Source: Alphaproteobacteria bacterium (GTDB taxonomy: Bacteria > Pseudomonadota > Alphaproteobacteria > Rhodospirillales > WMHbin7). From it: a DNA stretch of 64,000 nt. The translations under genes and the position numbers were made by a program. The notes beneath the pieces were generated by a model that did no database searches, was not told the DNA's origin, and saw only the letters and a list, made by a program, of their open reading frames with translations. Location of the stretch: NCBI GenBank assembly GCA_015232335.1, contig JADFZV010000007.1, positions 52,107 through 116,106 of the forward strand. The letters run 5' to 3'. Shown one piece after another: positions 11,082 through 19,391 of this stretch. How positions within the stretch are numbered: position 1 is the first letter of the stretch; every line of letters begins with the position of its first letter.

Positions 11082-11785
11082 TGATGGAAGTGCGCGGATT
11101 GATCAGCCATTATGGCCGCATCCAGGCCCTCTCGGGCATTGATCTGCGCATTGAGGCGGGCGAGTTGGTGGCCCTGGTCGGCGCCAACGGCGCTGGAAAA
11201 ACCACGCTGCTGCGCGCCCTTTCGGGTGTACAGCCCTTAAGCGGCGGCGCTATCTGGTTCGAGGGCGCCGATATCACGCGAACCAAACCCGCCGATCGCG
11301 TAAGCCTGGGCATCGCCCAGGTGCCAGAGGGGCGCCAGGTCTTCGGCCCCCTCTCGGTCGAGGATAATCTGAAGCTGGGCACCTATCGCAGACGAGGACC
11401 CAATGTCGCCCAGGATATCGAGCGCGTTTACACCCAGTTTCCCATCTTGAAGGAAAAGCGCCTGCAGGCGGCGGGCACTCTTTCGGGCGGTCAGCAGCAG
11501 ATGCTGGCCATCGGCCGAGCCCTGATGAGCCATCCCAAGCTGCTGCTGCTCGACGAGCCCTCGATGGGCCTGGCGCCGCTGCTGGTCGAGGAAATCTTTC
11601 GTACCGTCACCGAACTTAAGAAGGAAGGCACCACCATTTTTCTGGTCGAGCAGAATGCGACTGCCGCCCTGGCCATTGCAGACCGGGGCTATGTGCTGGA
11701 AACCGGCAAGGTGGTGCTGGAGGGCAAGGGAGCCGACCTTCTGGCCAATGACGAGGTCAAAGCGGCTTATCTGGGCGGAGTGTAG
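11078..11785 (+). CDS. livF: ABC transporter ATP-binding protein (LivF family)
   Basis: GANGAGKTTLLRALSG, LSGGQQQMLAIGRALMSHPKLLLLDEPSMGLAP. Confidence 0.94.
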   Translation: MMMEVRGLISHYGRIQALSGIDLRIEAGELVALVGANGAGKTTLLRALSGVQPLSGGAIWFEGADITRTKPADRVSLGIAQVPEGRQVFGPLSVEDNLKLGTYRRRGPNVAQDIERVYTQFPILKEKRLQAAGTLSGGQQQMLAIGRALMSHPKLLLLDEPSMGLAPLLVEEIFRTVTELKKEGTTIFLVEQNATAALAIADRGYVLETGKVVLEGKGADLLANDEVKAAYLGGV

Positions 11786-11937
11786 TAGCCAAGACCCCCA
11801 GGGCGGGGTTAGGCTGGACTGGAATGTCCCTTCCTCATCTTGAAACTCCACCTTAAATGAGCTACCCCACGCAGGCGATGAACAACCAATTCAAACATGC
11901 AGCCGGGTCGCAGCCCCCGGCAAAGAAGGAGGGCGGA

Positions 11938-13152
11938 ATGCTCGAAGGCAAGATTCTTGTTGCCCAGGGCGGCGGCCCCACAGCTGTCATCAACCAGTCT
12001 TTGGCCGGGGTGGTCATCGAGGCCCGCAAGTTTTCCAGCGTGACGCAGGTTTACGGCGCCTATCACGGCGTTCGCGGCATCGTGAACGAGGATTTCATCG
12101 ATCTGACCCAGGAAACCACCAACAATCTGGAGCTGGTGGCCAATACGCCCGCTTCGGCCCTGGGTTCCACGCGCGATAAGCCCGATCTGGCCTATTGCCA
12201 GGAAATCTTCAAGGTCTGCAAAGCGCACGAGATCACCACCTTCTTCTATATCGGCGGCAATGATTCTTCCGATACGGCGCGCATCGTGGCCGAGGAAGCC
12301 AGCAAGGCCGGGTATAATCTGCGCTGCTTCCACATTCCCAAGACCATCGACAACGATCTGGTGATCAACGATCACACGCCCGGTTTCGGATCGGCCGCCC
12401 GTTTCGTGGCCTCGGCCTTTGCGGGCGTCAATCTCGACAATCGCGCTCTGCCCTCGGTCTATATCGGCGTTGTCATGGGCCGACATGCCGGTTTCCTGAC
12501 CGCAGCCGCCTCGCTGGGCCGCAAGTTCGATGCCGACGGCCCGCATCTGATCTATCTACCGGAGAGAAGTTTCAGCCTGGATCGTTTCACCGCCGACGTG
12601 AAGGCGGTTTACGAAAGGCACGGACGCTGCATCGTCGCCGTTTCCGAAGGCATTCACGACGAAAGCGGCGAGCCGGTCATTACAAAATTGATGCAGAATG
12701 TCGAGCGCGACGCGCACGGAAACGTGCAACTCTCCGGCACCGGAGCCCTGGCCGACCTTCTGACCGATCACGTCAAGAAAAACCTGGGCGCCAAGCGTGT
12801 GCGCGGCGATACCTTCGGCTATCTTCAGCGGTCATTCCTGGGCTGCGTTTCCGACGTCGATCAGCGCGAGGCCCGTGAAGTTGGCGAAAAGGCCGTACAA
12901 TACGCCCGCTGGCGCGACACCAGCGGCTCGGTGGTGATCGAGCGAACGGGCTTTTACTCCGTCGAATATCATCTGCGCGGATTGGATGAGATCGGCGGCA
13001 AGACCAAGGTGATGCCCGCCAACTTCATTACGCCGGAAGGCAACAACGTGACGCAGGACTACCTGATGTATTGCCGCCCGCTGATCGGATCGGGCATGCC
13101 GGATGCCTTCCACCTGCGTAATTACCGGGTGCCGAAAATCCTAAAAAAGTAG
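11938..13152 (+). CDS. 6-phosphofructokinase, diphosphate-dependent type
   Basis: MLEGKILVAQGGGPTAVINQSLAGV; GGNDSSDTA and PKTIDNDL motifs. AAGGAGGG upstream of ATG 11938. Confidence 0.9.
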   Translation: MLEGKILVAQGGGPTAVINQSLAGVVIEARKFSSVTQVYGAYHGVRGIVNEDFIDLTQETTNNLELVANTPASALGSTRDKPDLAYCQEIFKVCKAHEITTFFYIGGNDSSDTARIVAEEASKAGYNLRCFHIPKTIDNDLVINDHTPGFGSAARFVASAFAGVNLDNRALPSVYIGVVMGRHAGFLTAAASLGRKFDADGPHLIYLPERSFSLDRFTADVKAVYERHGRCIVAVSEGIHDESGEPVITKLMQNVERDAHGNVQLSGTGALADLLTDHVKKNLGAKRVRGDTFGYLQRSFLGCVSDVDQREAREVGEKAVQYARWRDTSGSVVIERTGFYSVEYHLRGLDEIGGKTKVMPANFITPEGNNVTQDYLMYCRPLIGSGMPDAFHLRNYRVPKILKK

Positions 13153-13253
13153 CATGACGTCGTATCCGTGACGGCTTGCGGCACCATTTCCAGGCGATTT
13201 CTCGACATTATTTGCCCGTAGCTCTTTTTTGAGCCGCTCGAATTGTGCTAACA

Positions 13254-13273
13254 TTATGAAAATCTGTTCATAA
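13254..13273. promoter_or_regulatory. palindrome upstream of the pseudo-receiver/pentapeptide gene
   Basis: TTATGAA-AATCTG-TTCATAA. Confidence 0.3.
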
Positions 13274-13297
13274 CCTTGTAAATCGCTCTTCAGGTCA

Positions 13298-14983
13298 ATG
13301 TCGAACACCTTGGTAGAAACGGCCCAGAAGCTCAGCTTCAAGTGGGAAGCCCAGCGCATCCTTATTTTGGATAAGGATGACCAGTTTCGATTCCTGGCCC
13401 GCACCATCTTTCAGCGTCACCGCACCAACGAAGTTTTAAGCACGTCTTCCATGGCCGAGGCCGTGCTGCATTTGATGGCAAGCCCGGTCAATGCCTGCCT
13501 GGTCGGCGTTGCGGAAAACGAACCGGCAGGAATCGAGTTCCTGCGCTGGTTGCGCGATCCCAAGGCCAGCCCCTGCCCGAAGGTGCCCGTTGCGGCCCTG
13601 ACCGATTCGAAAAATCCCGCCTTCATCGCCAAGATTTGCCGCTTCGGAATCGAGGGCCTTTTACGCAAGCCCGTGTCGCAGGAAAGCCTGACGCGGCGCA
13701 TCAGCGGCATCATTCTGGAACCCAAGCGCATGGTGGTCGCACCGGGCTATCTGGGGCCGGACAGGCGCGACGAGTCCAACGGGGTGGCATCTTTTGGCGG
13801 CCCCGAACGCCGCCGTCCTTCGGAACCGATTCTGGCAGAGCCTCCACCCAATCCCCCCTCGGCCCCTTCTGGAAAGGTGGTTCTGACCAAAACCGCTGTG
13901 CCCTCGCCAAAGCCGCCGCAACAGCCCAGGCCCCAGGCCCCGCCTCTGATGGCTCCGGCTGTTCCGGCCCCCCCTCCTGTTGCGGCACCTCAGCCTGTTT
14001 CCAAACCGGCCCCCCCTCCTGTTGCAGCACCTGCCCCTGTTCCCAAGCCAGCAGCGGCACCTGCACCCAGGCCAATTGCCCCGCCCCAGCCCCTGGCCGC
14101 CGCTGTGGCAACACCTTCTGTCGCACCACCACCACCCAAACCGGCACCGCCGCCGGTTGCCAGACCCGCACCCGCCGTGACCGCCTTAAAACCGGTTGGA
14201 GGAGGGACGAAGCTGGAGTTGGACGAGCCCCCTGCCCCGCCAAGGCCGGTTGCGACCAAACTGGATCTGGGCGACATGCCCGCACCCTTGCCTGCTATCA
14301 AGCTTACTCCCCTTGCGCCGCCGCCCACCCAGGCCCCGAGGCCAGCCCCACCGTCCCTTTCACCGGCAGCCGTGCTGGCAGTATCAACCGTGTCCGCAGC
14401 ACCGCCCGCACCGCCCAAGCCCAAGGCCAATCCGGCCAAGCTTACCTTCGATCTTGCGGGCATTCTCGATGCCCATCGCAACTGGGTTCTCTCCAGGGGT
14501 GTTGAAGGAGGGCGCGCCACATTAAGCCGCCAGAACATGTCGGGATGCGATTTGTCGGGGGCAATTCTGACCCAGGCCGATCTGACCTATTGCCGCCTGA
14601 CCGGCGCAGAATGTTCGGAAGCCCGCCTCGACGGCGCCGATTTGCGCTATGCCGATCTTGCCGGGGCTGATTTGACCGAGGCTGTGCTGGGGGCATCGCG
14701 CTTGCGCCATGTCAATCTGGAAGGAGCGACATTGAAGGGGGCCAATCTTCGCGGCGCTGATCTGTCCGGCGCTGATCTTCGCGGTGCCGATCTGGAAGGT
14801 GCGCAGCTACAAGGTGCAACCATGCTGGACACCTTGATTCACGATACGGATCTTTCCACCGCCGACGGATTGACCCAGGCCCAGATCAACAAAACGCGGC
14901 GCAATGTGAGCAGCAAGCTGCCGCCCGGCTTGCGCCTGAACCTGCCCGAGACGGAACAACCAGCCCCCCCTTCATCGCCGTGA
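13298..14983 (+). CDS. degenerate receiver domain + Pro/Ala-rich linker + pentapeptide-repeat protein
   Basis: N-terminus AQRILILDKDDQFRFLARTIF...GLLRKPVSQESL...YLGPDRRDES; about 210-aa P/A-rich linker; C-terminal LSGADLRGADLEGAQLQGA repeats. Confidence 0.85.
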   Translation: MSNTLVETAQKLSFKWEAQRILILDKDDQFRFLARTIFQRHRTNEVLSTSSMAEAVLHLMASPVNACLVGVAENEPAGIEFLRWLRDPKASPCPKVPVAALTDSKNPAFIAKICRFGIEGLLRKPVSQESLTRRISGIILEPKRMVVAPGYLGPDRRDESNGVASFGGPERRRPSEPILAEPPPNPPSAPSGKVVLTKTAVPSPKPPQQPRPQAPPLMAPAVPAPPPVAAPQPVSKPAPPPVAAPAPVPKPAAAPAPRPIAPPQPLAAAVATPSVAPPPPKPAPPPVARPAPAVTALKPVGGGTKLELDEPPAPPRPVATKLDLGDMPAPLPAIKLTPLAPPPTQAPRPAPPSLSPAAVLAVSTVSAAPPAPPKPKANPAKLTFDLAGILDAHRNWVLSRGVEGGRATLSRQNMSGCDLSGAILTQADLTYCRLTGAECSEARLDGADLRYADLAGADLTEAVLGASRLRHVNLEGATLKGANLRGADLSGADLRGADLEGAQLQGATMLDTLIHDTDLSTADGLTQAQINKTRRNVSSKLPPGLRLNLPETEQPAPPSSP

Positions 14984-15258
14984 GCCCACGCCCCACCGGC
15001 ATTATCGTCTGCATCAACGACCGCTTCACGGCCAGCAAGCCGTCGTGCGCCCGTGGCGGCAGTGTCGCCATTGCCGATGCACTGGAGCAGGCCATCGCCG
15101 AGCGCGGCTTGGCGCTTACGCTTGAGCGCCTGCATTGCCTGGGCGAATGTGCGCTGGGGCCCAATCTGCGCCTGGCCCCCGGCGGCAGATTCTTTCATCA
15201 CGTCAAGCTGGCCGACATTCCAGCCATCCTGGATGAGATCGAGAAGGAATTGGGCTAG
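14980..15258 (+). CDS. DUF1636-like / (2Fe-2S) ferredoxin-like metal-binding protein
   Basis: GIIVCINDRFTASKPSCARGGSVAIADAL...LTLERLHCLGECALGPNLRLAPGGRFFHHV; GTG start overlaps preceding stop. Confidence 0.7.
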   Translation: MSPRPTGIIVCINDRFTASKPSCARGGSVAIADALEQAIAERGLALTLERLHCLGECALGPNLRLAPGGRFFHHVKLADIPAILDEIEKELG

Positions 15259-15305
15259 CAAGTGTGGTGGCTTCGCGCAAGGGCAGGTCACACCAGAAGG
15301 CGATC

Positions 15306-15342
15306 TTGACGCAGTACGTACAGCATACTATTCTTGGGTATG
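15306..15342 (+). promoter_or_regulatory. candidate higBA promoter with overlapping palindrome
   Basis: TTGACG-N17-TATTCT (15306-15334); CATAC...GTATG palindrome 15324-15342 overlaps -10 and start codon. Confidence 0.5.
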
Positions 15343-15618
15343 ATCAAGACCGTCGCAGATAAGCGGATGCTGCGCTTTTACGAAGGCCCGCGCGTCAAGG
15401 AGTTTGATGCTTTCGCTGATCAGGCAAAACGCCGGATCGCTTATCTCGACGCGGCCAACAGCATTGAGGCGCTGATGGCCCTGCCGTCCAACCGCTTCGA
15501 GGCCCTTGGCGGTAAGCGCAAGGGCCAGTACAGCATCCGGATCAACATGCAATGGCGGATATGTTTTCGCTTCGAGAAGGGAGACGCCTACGATGTCGAA
15601 ATCGTCGATTACCATTAA
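15340..15618 (+). CDS. higB: HigB/RelE-family toxin
   Basis: MIKTVADKRMLRFYEGPRVKEFDAF...ALPSNRFEALGGKRKGQYSIRINMQWRICFRFEKGDAYDVEIVDYH. Confidence 0.9.
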   Translation: MIKTVADKRMLRFYEGPRVKEFDAFADQAKRRIAYLDAANSIEALMALPSNRFEALGGKRKGQYSIRINMQWRICFRFEKGDAYDVEIVDYH

Positions 15619-15916
15619 CAAAAGGTCTGGGCTCTCTCCCGTCCATCCCGGCGAAATCCTGGCTGACGAATTGGCCGAACTGGGCATGTCCTCTAACAAG
15701 CTGGCGAACGCCCTCAACGTGCCCGCCAATCGGATTTCCGAGATCGTTGCTGGAAAGCGTGCCGTCACCGCCGACACAGCCTTAAGGCTAGGCCAATATT
15801 TCGGCACCGGCCCAGAGGTGTGGCTTAATCTTCAGACCAACTACGACTTGGGCATCGCCCAGGCTGAAAGCGGTAAGGAAATTGCCAGGACCATCAAACA
15901 GCGTCAGGCGGCTTGA
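15593..15916 (+). CDS. higA: HigA-family antitoxin (HTH)
   Basis: SPVHPGEILADELAELGMSSNKLANALNVPANRISEIVAGKRAVTADTALRLGQYFGTGPEVWLNLQ; overlaps higB end. Confidence 0.93.
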   Translation: MSKSSITINKRSGLSPVHPGEILADELAELGMSSNKLANALNVPANRISEIVAGKRAVTADTALRLGQYFGTGPEVWLNLQTNYDLGIAQAESGKEIARTIKQRQAA

Positions 15917-15950
15917 AAGGCACAGCGCCATGCGGAACGAGAAATATGTG

Positions 15951-16075
15951 CACGAGGCAGGGTCAGGTCTTGGCGAGGCAGGGTCACAGAGAGACAGGTG
16001 GCAGGGTTATGACCCAGCCCGATGATAGGAAACAATCAAGACCTGACCCCGTGCCTCTGTGACCCCGTGCCTCTG
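15951..16075. repeat. REP/BIME-like inverted and tandem repeat element
   Basis: GGGTCAGGTCTTG (15960-15972) / CAAGACCTGACCC (16037-16049); GGGTCACAGAG / CTCTGTGACCC; TGACCCCGTGCCTCTG twice in exact tandem (16044-16075). Confidence 0.75.
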
Positions 16076-16145
16076 ATGCAAACTCCTCAGGAGTTTTTGC
16101 AGTAAAGACGTCTCTTGGATCGGTTATCTGGTGCATTTTCTCTTC

Positions 16146-16630
16146 CTATTTTCTGACTCGACCTCGGAACAAATACCAACCAATAACGCGAAACAAGTAA
16201 TACAGCCCAAGAAAGAAGAAGCAGACATCAACAATAGGAATAAATCCACCCCCCCCTTCCAACGCTCCCATTAACAATATAATTATAATGAAGCATTATG
16301 TTTGCATCATAAGTCCACAATACGATATAAATAATTGGTCTTAACTTTCCCTGAAATATATGCTTATTCATCTCAGAACACGTTGCCAAGTCATTAATAA
16401 ACGCTACATCATTTCTTTTTACACTCCAAAAGCATAATCTTATGGCTGATATCGAAATAAGTAATAATATTGCAGCTATATATATATACTGGAACTGTAT
16501 TGCTTTTTTGCGTTACATCAAGATGCGGCCATATCTGATCGTAGAATAAATATAAGGCGATTACAGAGGCAATTAATGTAATAAAAAAATATTTCATGCT
16601 TCCATAGAACACATAATTGTCTAATGCCAT
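16146..16630 (-). pseudogene. small AT-rich membrane protein gene split across three frames by two homopolymer frameshifts
   Basis: MALDNYVFYGSMKYFFITLIASVIALYLF...HKIMLLECKK | RNDVAFINDLATCSEMNKHIFQGKLRPIIYIVLWTYDANIMLHYNYIVNGSVGRGG | GFIPIVDVCFFFLGLYYLFRVIGWYLFRGRVRK*; shifts at A5 and G8 tracts. Confidence 0.6.
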
Positions 16631-16684
16631 TTTCCTTTTATCAATTATTTCTTCTTTATCTATATCTTACTCAGTCATGATTCT

Positions 16685-17302
16685 TCACCATTCCACAACT
16701 CCCACACCCACCCCGTCCGGGGCCGGCTGCAGGGCCTTAACCTTGCGGCCCGCAAAGACGCGCTCACGAATTTCCTTAAGCGCCTGCTCGCCGCCGCCGA
16801 AGGGGGCGATCATGTCGATGATCCAGGCCTGCTCGCCGCTGCGCCAATCCTGAGGTCCCATGCGCAACTGGCCCATCGAGATGCGAGCCTCAACTTCCTC
16901 GCTGACCGTCGCCCAACTGATGAAGGCGAAGGGCCGTCCGCCTTGACGAAGCAGGCTGCATTGGCGCAGCATCAGGGGCGGCAATACCAGCCACTCCATA
17001 TCGGCAATGAACAGATGTTTGTGGGTTGGCGAATGAGTCATCAGCCACACCACGTCGCCCAGCACCTCGGCTGGGCCATTGGGCTGAGGCCGTGGCTGCG
17101 CCTTAGGCAACGGAACCTTGTCCGCGACCACGCTTTCAATGGTCCTGGCGTTTGGCGAGGATGCGGCCCTGGCCGCATCACGCGACCTAGCGGGCTTCCC
17201 CTTAACTTCCCCTCTACCACCCATGCGCTTCCCCTGTGTGAGCGCTTTTGATCCAGCAGGCAGGCTTTTTTGTTTGACAGGCTCGTTTGAAACTCTAGCC
17301 AA
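16685..17302 (-). CDS. HlyC-like toxin-activating lysine acyltransferase
   Basis: LGDVVWLMTHSPTHKHLFIADMEWLVLPPLMLRQCSLLRQGGRPFAFISWATVSEEVEARI...WIIDMIAPFGGGEQALKEIRERVFAGRKVKALQPAPDG. Start uncertain (TTG 17302 or ATG 17224). Confidence 0.82.
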   Translation of the reverse strand: MARVSNEPVKQKSLPAGSKALTQGKRMGGRGEVKGKPARSRDAARAASSPNARTIESVVADKVPLPKAQPRPQPNGPAEVLGDVVWLMTHSPTHKHLFIADMEWLVLPPLMLRQCSLLRQGGRPFAFISWATVSEEVEARISMGQLRMGPQDWRSGEQAWIIDMIAPFGGGEQALKEIRERVFAGRKVKALQPAPDGVGVGVVEW

Positions 17303-17417
17303 AGCCCCTAGAGAGTCAATGGCAATTTCTCGTATTAGGATATTTCTCAGATTAACGCTAGCTTGACGGTTGGTTCACATCATTCAAGACAACCGACTAT
17401 CCCGGATAGCTTGAAAC

Positions 17418-17460
17418 ACTCATGGTTCGAGACGACCCTTCGGGCCTCCTCACCATGAGG
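17418..17460. repeat. palindromic intergenic repeat (REP-like)
   Basis: ACTCATGGTTCGAGACGACCCTTCGGGCCTCCTCACCATGAGG: CTCATGG...CCATGAG outer arms with inner CCCTTCGGG hairpin. Confidence 0.75.
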
Positions 17461-17573
17461 TTATGAACTTCGCCGTGCGCAGAATCGGATCAAGCAGATA
17501 TTGGATCACGCGCCGCTGGCCGGTTTTGATTTTCGCCGTCACGTTCATGCCGGGCAGTACAGAGGGGGCACCC
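17450..17573 (-). pseudogene. C-terminal remnant of an HlyD-family type I secretion membrane fusion protein
   Basis: Minus-strand translation RGGAPSVLPGMNVTAKIKTGQRRVIQYLLDPILRTAKFITSW*; matches the conserved HlyD C-terminal pattern PGMxVxAxIKTGxRxVxxYLLxPxL; no upstream gene body. Confidence 0.75.
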
Positions 17574-17576
17574 CCC

Positions 17577-19391
17577 CTAAATCATCACGCCGGGTTTGCG
17601 CCGGGTTTGCGCTGGCTCGATCTTGGGCGTCTCGACGAAGCGGGCATTGGCCTGAAAAATGATGCTGCCATTGAGGCCCGAGGCGTTGCTGACATTGTCC
17701 ACGATGCGATTGAGATCATAGCGCATCTCGCTGGGTAACGGCGTCGAAGTGCGGATGATGAAATCGATTCGCCGCTCGCCTCCTTGCATCAGCCCGTCGA
17801 TCTGCATGCTTCCCAGACGGCTGAGTTCCAGATCGACCACAAAGCGCGTGCCGCCGCCCTTGCCCGCTTTTCCACCCTTGCCCTGGCCCTCGCCCGCCTC
17901 TTCGGGGGCTTGGCGCACATGCAGGTGAATGGGCTCGATATGCTGGCCGTTCATCATGGGCACGGCAAAACTGGTCCAGGAGCCAGAGGGGCTGGGCCTG
18001 GGTTGCTTTGGAAGTTCCGCCAGTTCTCTGAATTCCGATTCCATACGCTTGATGAGTTCGCGCCCACCCTTTTTCTCGATGGACGAGATCGTTTGTTCGC
18101 CCAGCCAACTTTTCACATCGCCCTGGCGCACCGCCCCCATATAGGCCGCAAGATTGGCCGCCAGCCGGGGGCTTAGGCTGGGCAGGGCGGCCAGCAGTCG
18201 CTGTGCGCCGTTGGGATCGGAAAATTTCAACAGGTCGATCGCTTCCTCAAGTGCCGGCATGGGCGATGTGGCATAGGGCGAGGTGAAACCCTCGGCAGCC
18301 TTGACCGCCTGCGGCGGCACGGGCTGGCCAACCACTTCCAGCGTAAGCCGCGAGCCAGGCGCCATGGGCCCCGTATCAAGTGCCAAAAGCCCAACCCCGG
18401 TCGCCACGATGGGCTGGCCGTTGGCGGTGTTGGGCGCCACAGTTCCCGTTAAAAGCAAAGGCACCTGTGCTTGTGGCGCTCCCAAACTGGGATTAGCCGG
18501 TGTCTGGAACAAGGTGGGCGAATAGGGTGCCCAGCTATCGCGGCTGGTCGACATCCATGGTGCGCCCTGCGCAGGTGCGGGTGGCGCTTGCGGCGCCGGT
18601 GCCTGGGGCTGGCGATCCGGGGTGTTCATCCCGAATTGAAGAGCTGCGTCACGCGGGCCTTGCGACTGCGCTCCGGCCCCAGGGGCCGCCACAGCACCCG
18701 CCGTCTGTGTTGCCGCCGCTTGCGCAATTGCCGTCGTGCCCGGCAAGGGCGGCACAAGACTGCCCGGTTGCACCGCCGCCGCAGCCTGACCCGCCATCGC
18801 CAACGAGGGGGCCGGAGGCGACACCGCCACGATGCGCACGGCAAGTTGTGTGCCGGGCTGCCAGGGCTCGTTCATGGTCGCTTGCTGAATCTGCGTCGGA
18901 TCGGGAGGCGTCAGAACCGTTGCCTGAATCCCCGCAGGCTGTACGTTTTGGGTGCGAAACTGCAGGGCCGCCGCCTCGGCCTGGGCCTGCGTGCCGCCTT
19001 GGGTGTTGGCCGCAGCAGACACCGCCGTGGAAAGCTGTGTGCCCTGCCCCAGGGGCGGTGCTATGGGCTGTCCATCCAACGTCAGAATACGAAACTGTGC
19101 TGCCTGATCGCCAATCTGCGACAGTTGCAGGGTCATCGTGCTTCCCGGCAGCATCGTCTGGGGAACCGACAGGCGAAGCTGAAAGCTGCCAGCATCGGTC
19201 GAGAGCGTCAGCAATCCACGGGCATCGGCCTGAGAAATGGTGGCGCTGAAGGTGCTGCCGGGCAGAAGATTGAAGATATCAGAGGGCAGGCTGCGCGTCT
19301 GGGCGCTGGCCGCTGCCGTCAGAGCCGACTGCGTATTCTGCATATCCTGAATACGCTGCAACAAGTCAGGCGGGACGACCGGCGGGATCAT
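17577..19391 (-). CDS. fliK: flagellar hook-length control protein FliK-like
   Basis: Long Ala/Pro/Gln-rich N-terminus, C-terminal IHLHVRQAP...RFVVDLELSRLGSMQIDGLMQGGERRIDFIIRTSTPLPSEMRYDLNRI; overlaps flhG in the flagellar cluster. Confidence 0.75.
   Translation of the reverse strand: MIPPVVPPDLLQRIQDMQNTQSALTAAASAQTRSLPSDIFNLLPGSTFSATISQADARGLLTLSTDAGSFQLRLSVPQTMLPGSTMTLQLSQIGDQAAQFRILTLDGQPIAPPLGQGTQLSTAVSAAANTQGGTQAQAEAAALQFRTQNVQPAGIQATVLTPPDPTQIQQATMNEPWQPGTQLAVRIVAVSPPAPSLAMAGQAAAAVQPGSLVPPLPGTTAIAQAAATQTAGAVAAPGAGAQSQGPRDAALQFGMNTPDRQPQAPAPQAPPAPAQGAPWMSTSRDSWAPYSPTLFQTPANPSLGAPQAQVPLLLTGTVAPNTANGQPIVATGVGLLALDTGPMAPGSRLTLEVVGQPVPPQAVKAAEGFTSPYATSPMPALEEAIDLLKFSDPNGAQRLLAALPSLSPRLAANLAAYMGAVRQGDVKSWLGEQTISSIEKKGGRELIKRMESEFRELAELPKQPRPSPSGSWTSFAVPMMNGQHIEPIHLHVRQAPEEAGEGQGKGGKAGKGGGTRFVVDLELSRLGSMQIDGLMQGGERRIDFIIRTSTPLPSEMRYDLNRIVDNVSNASGLNGSIIFQANARFVETPKIEPAQTRRKPGVMI

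Noticed and set aside
13990-14538. Alternative-frame ORFs across the Pro/Ala linker
   Set aside because: Repetitive GC-rich linker opens several frames; the main frame is set by the receiver and pentapeptide ends.
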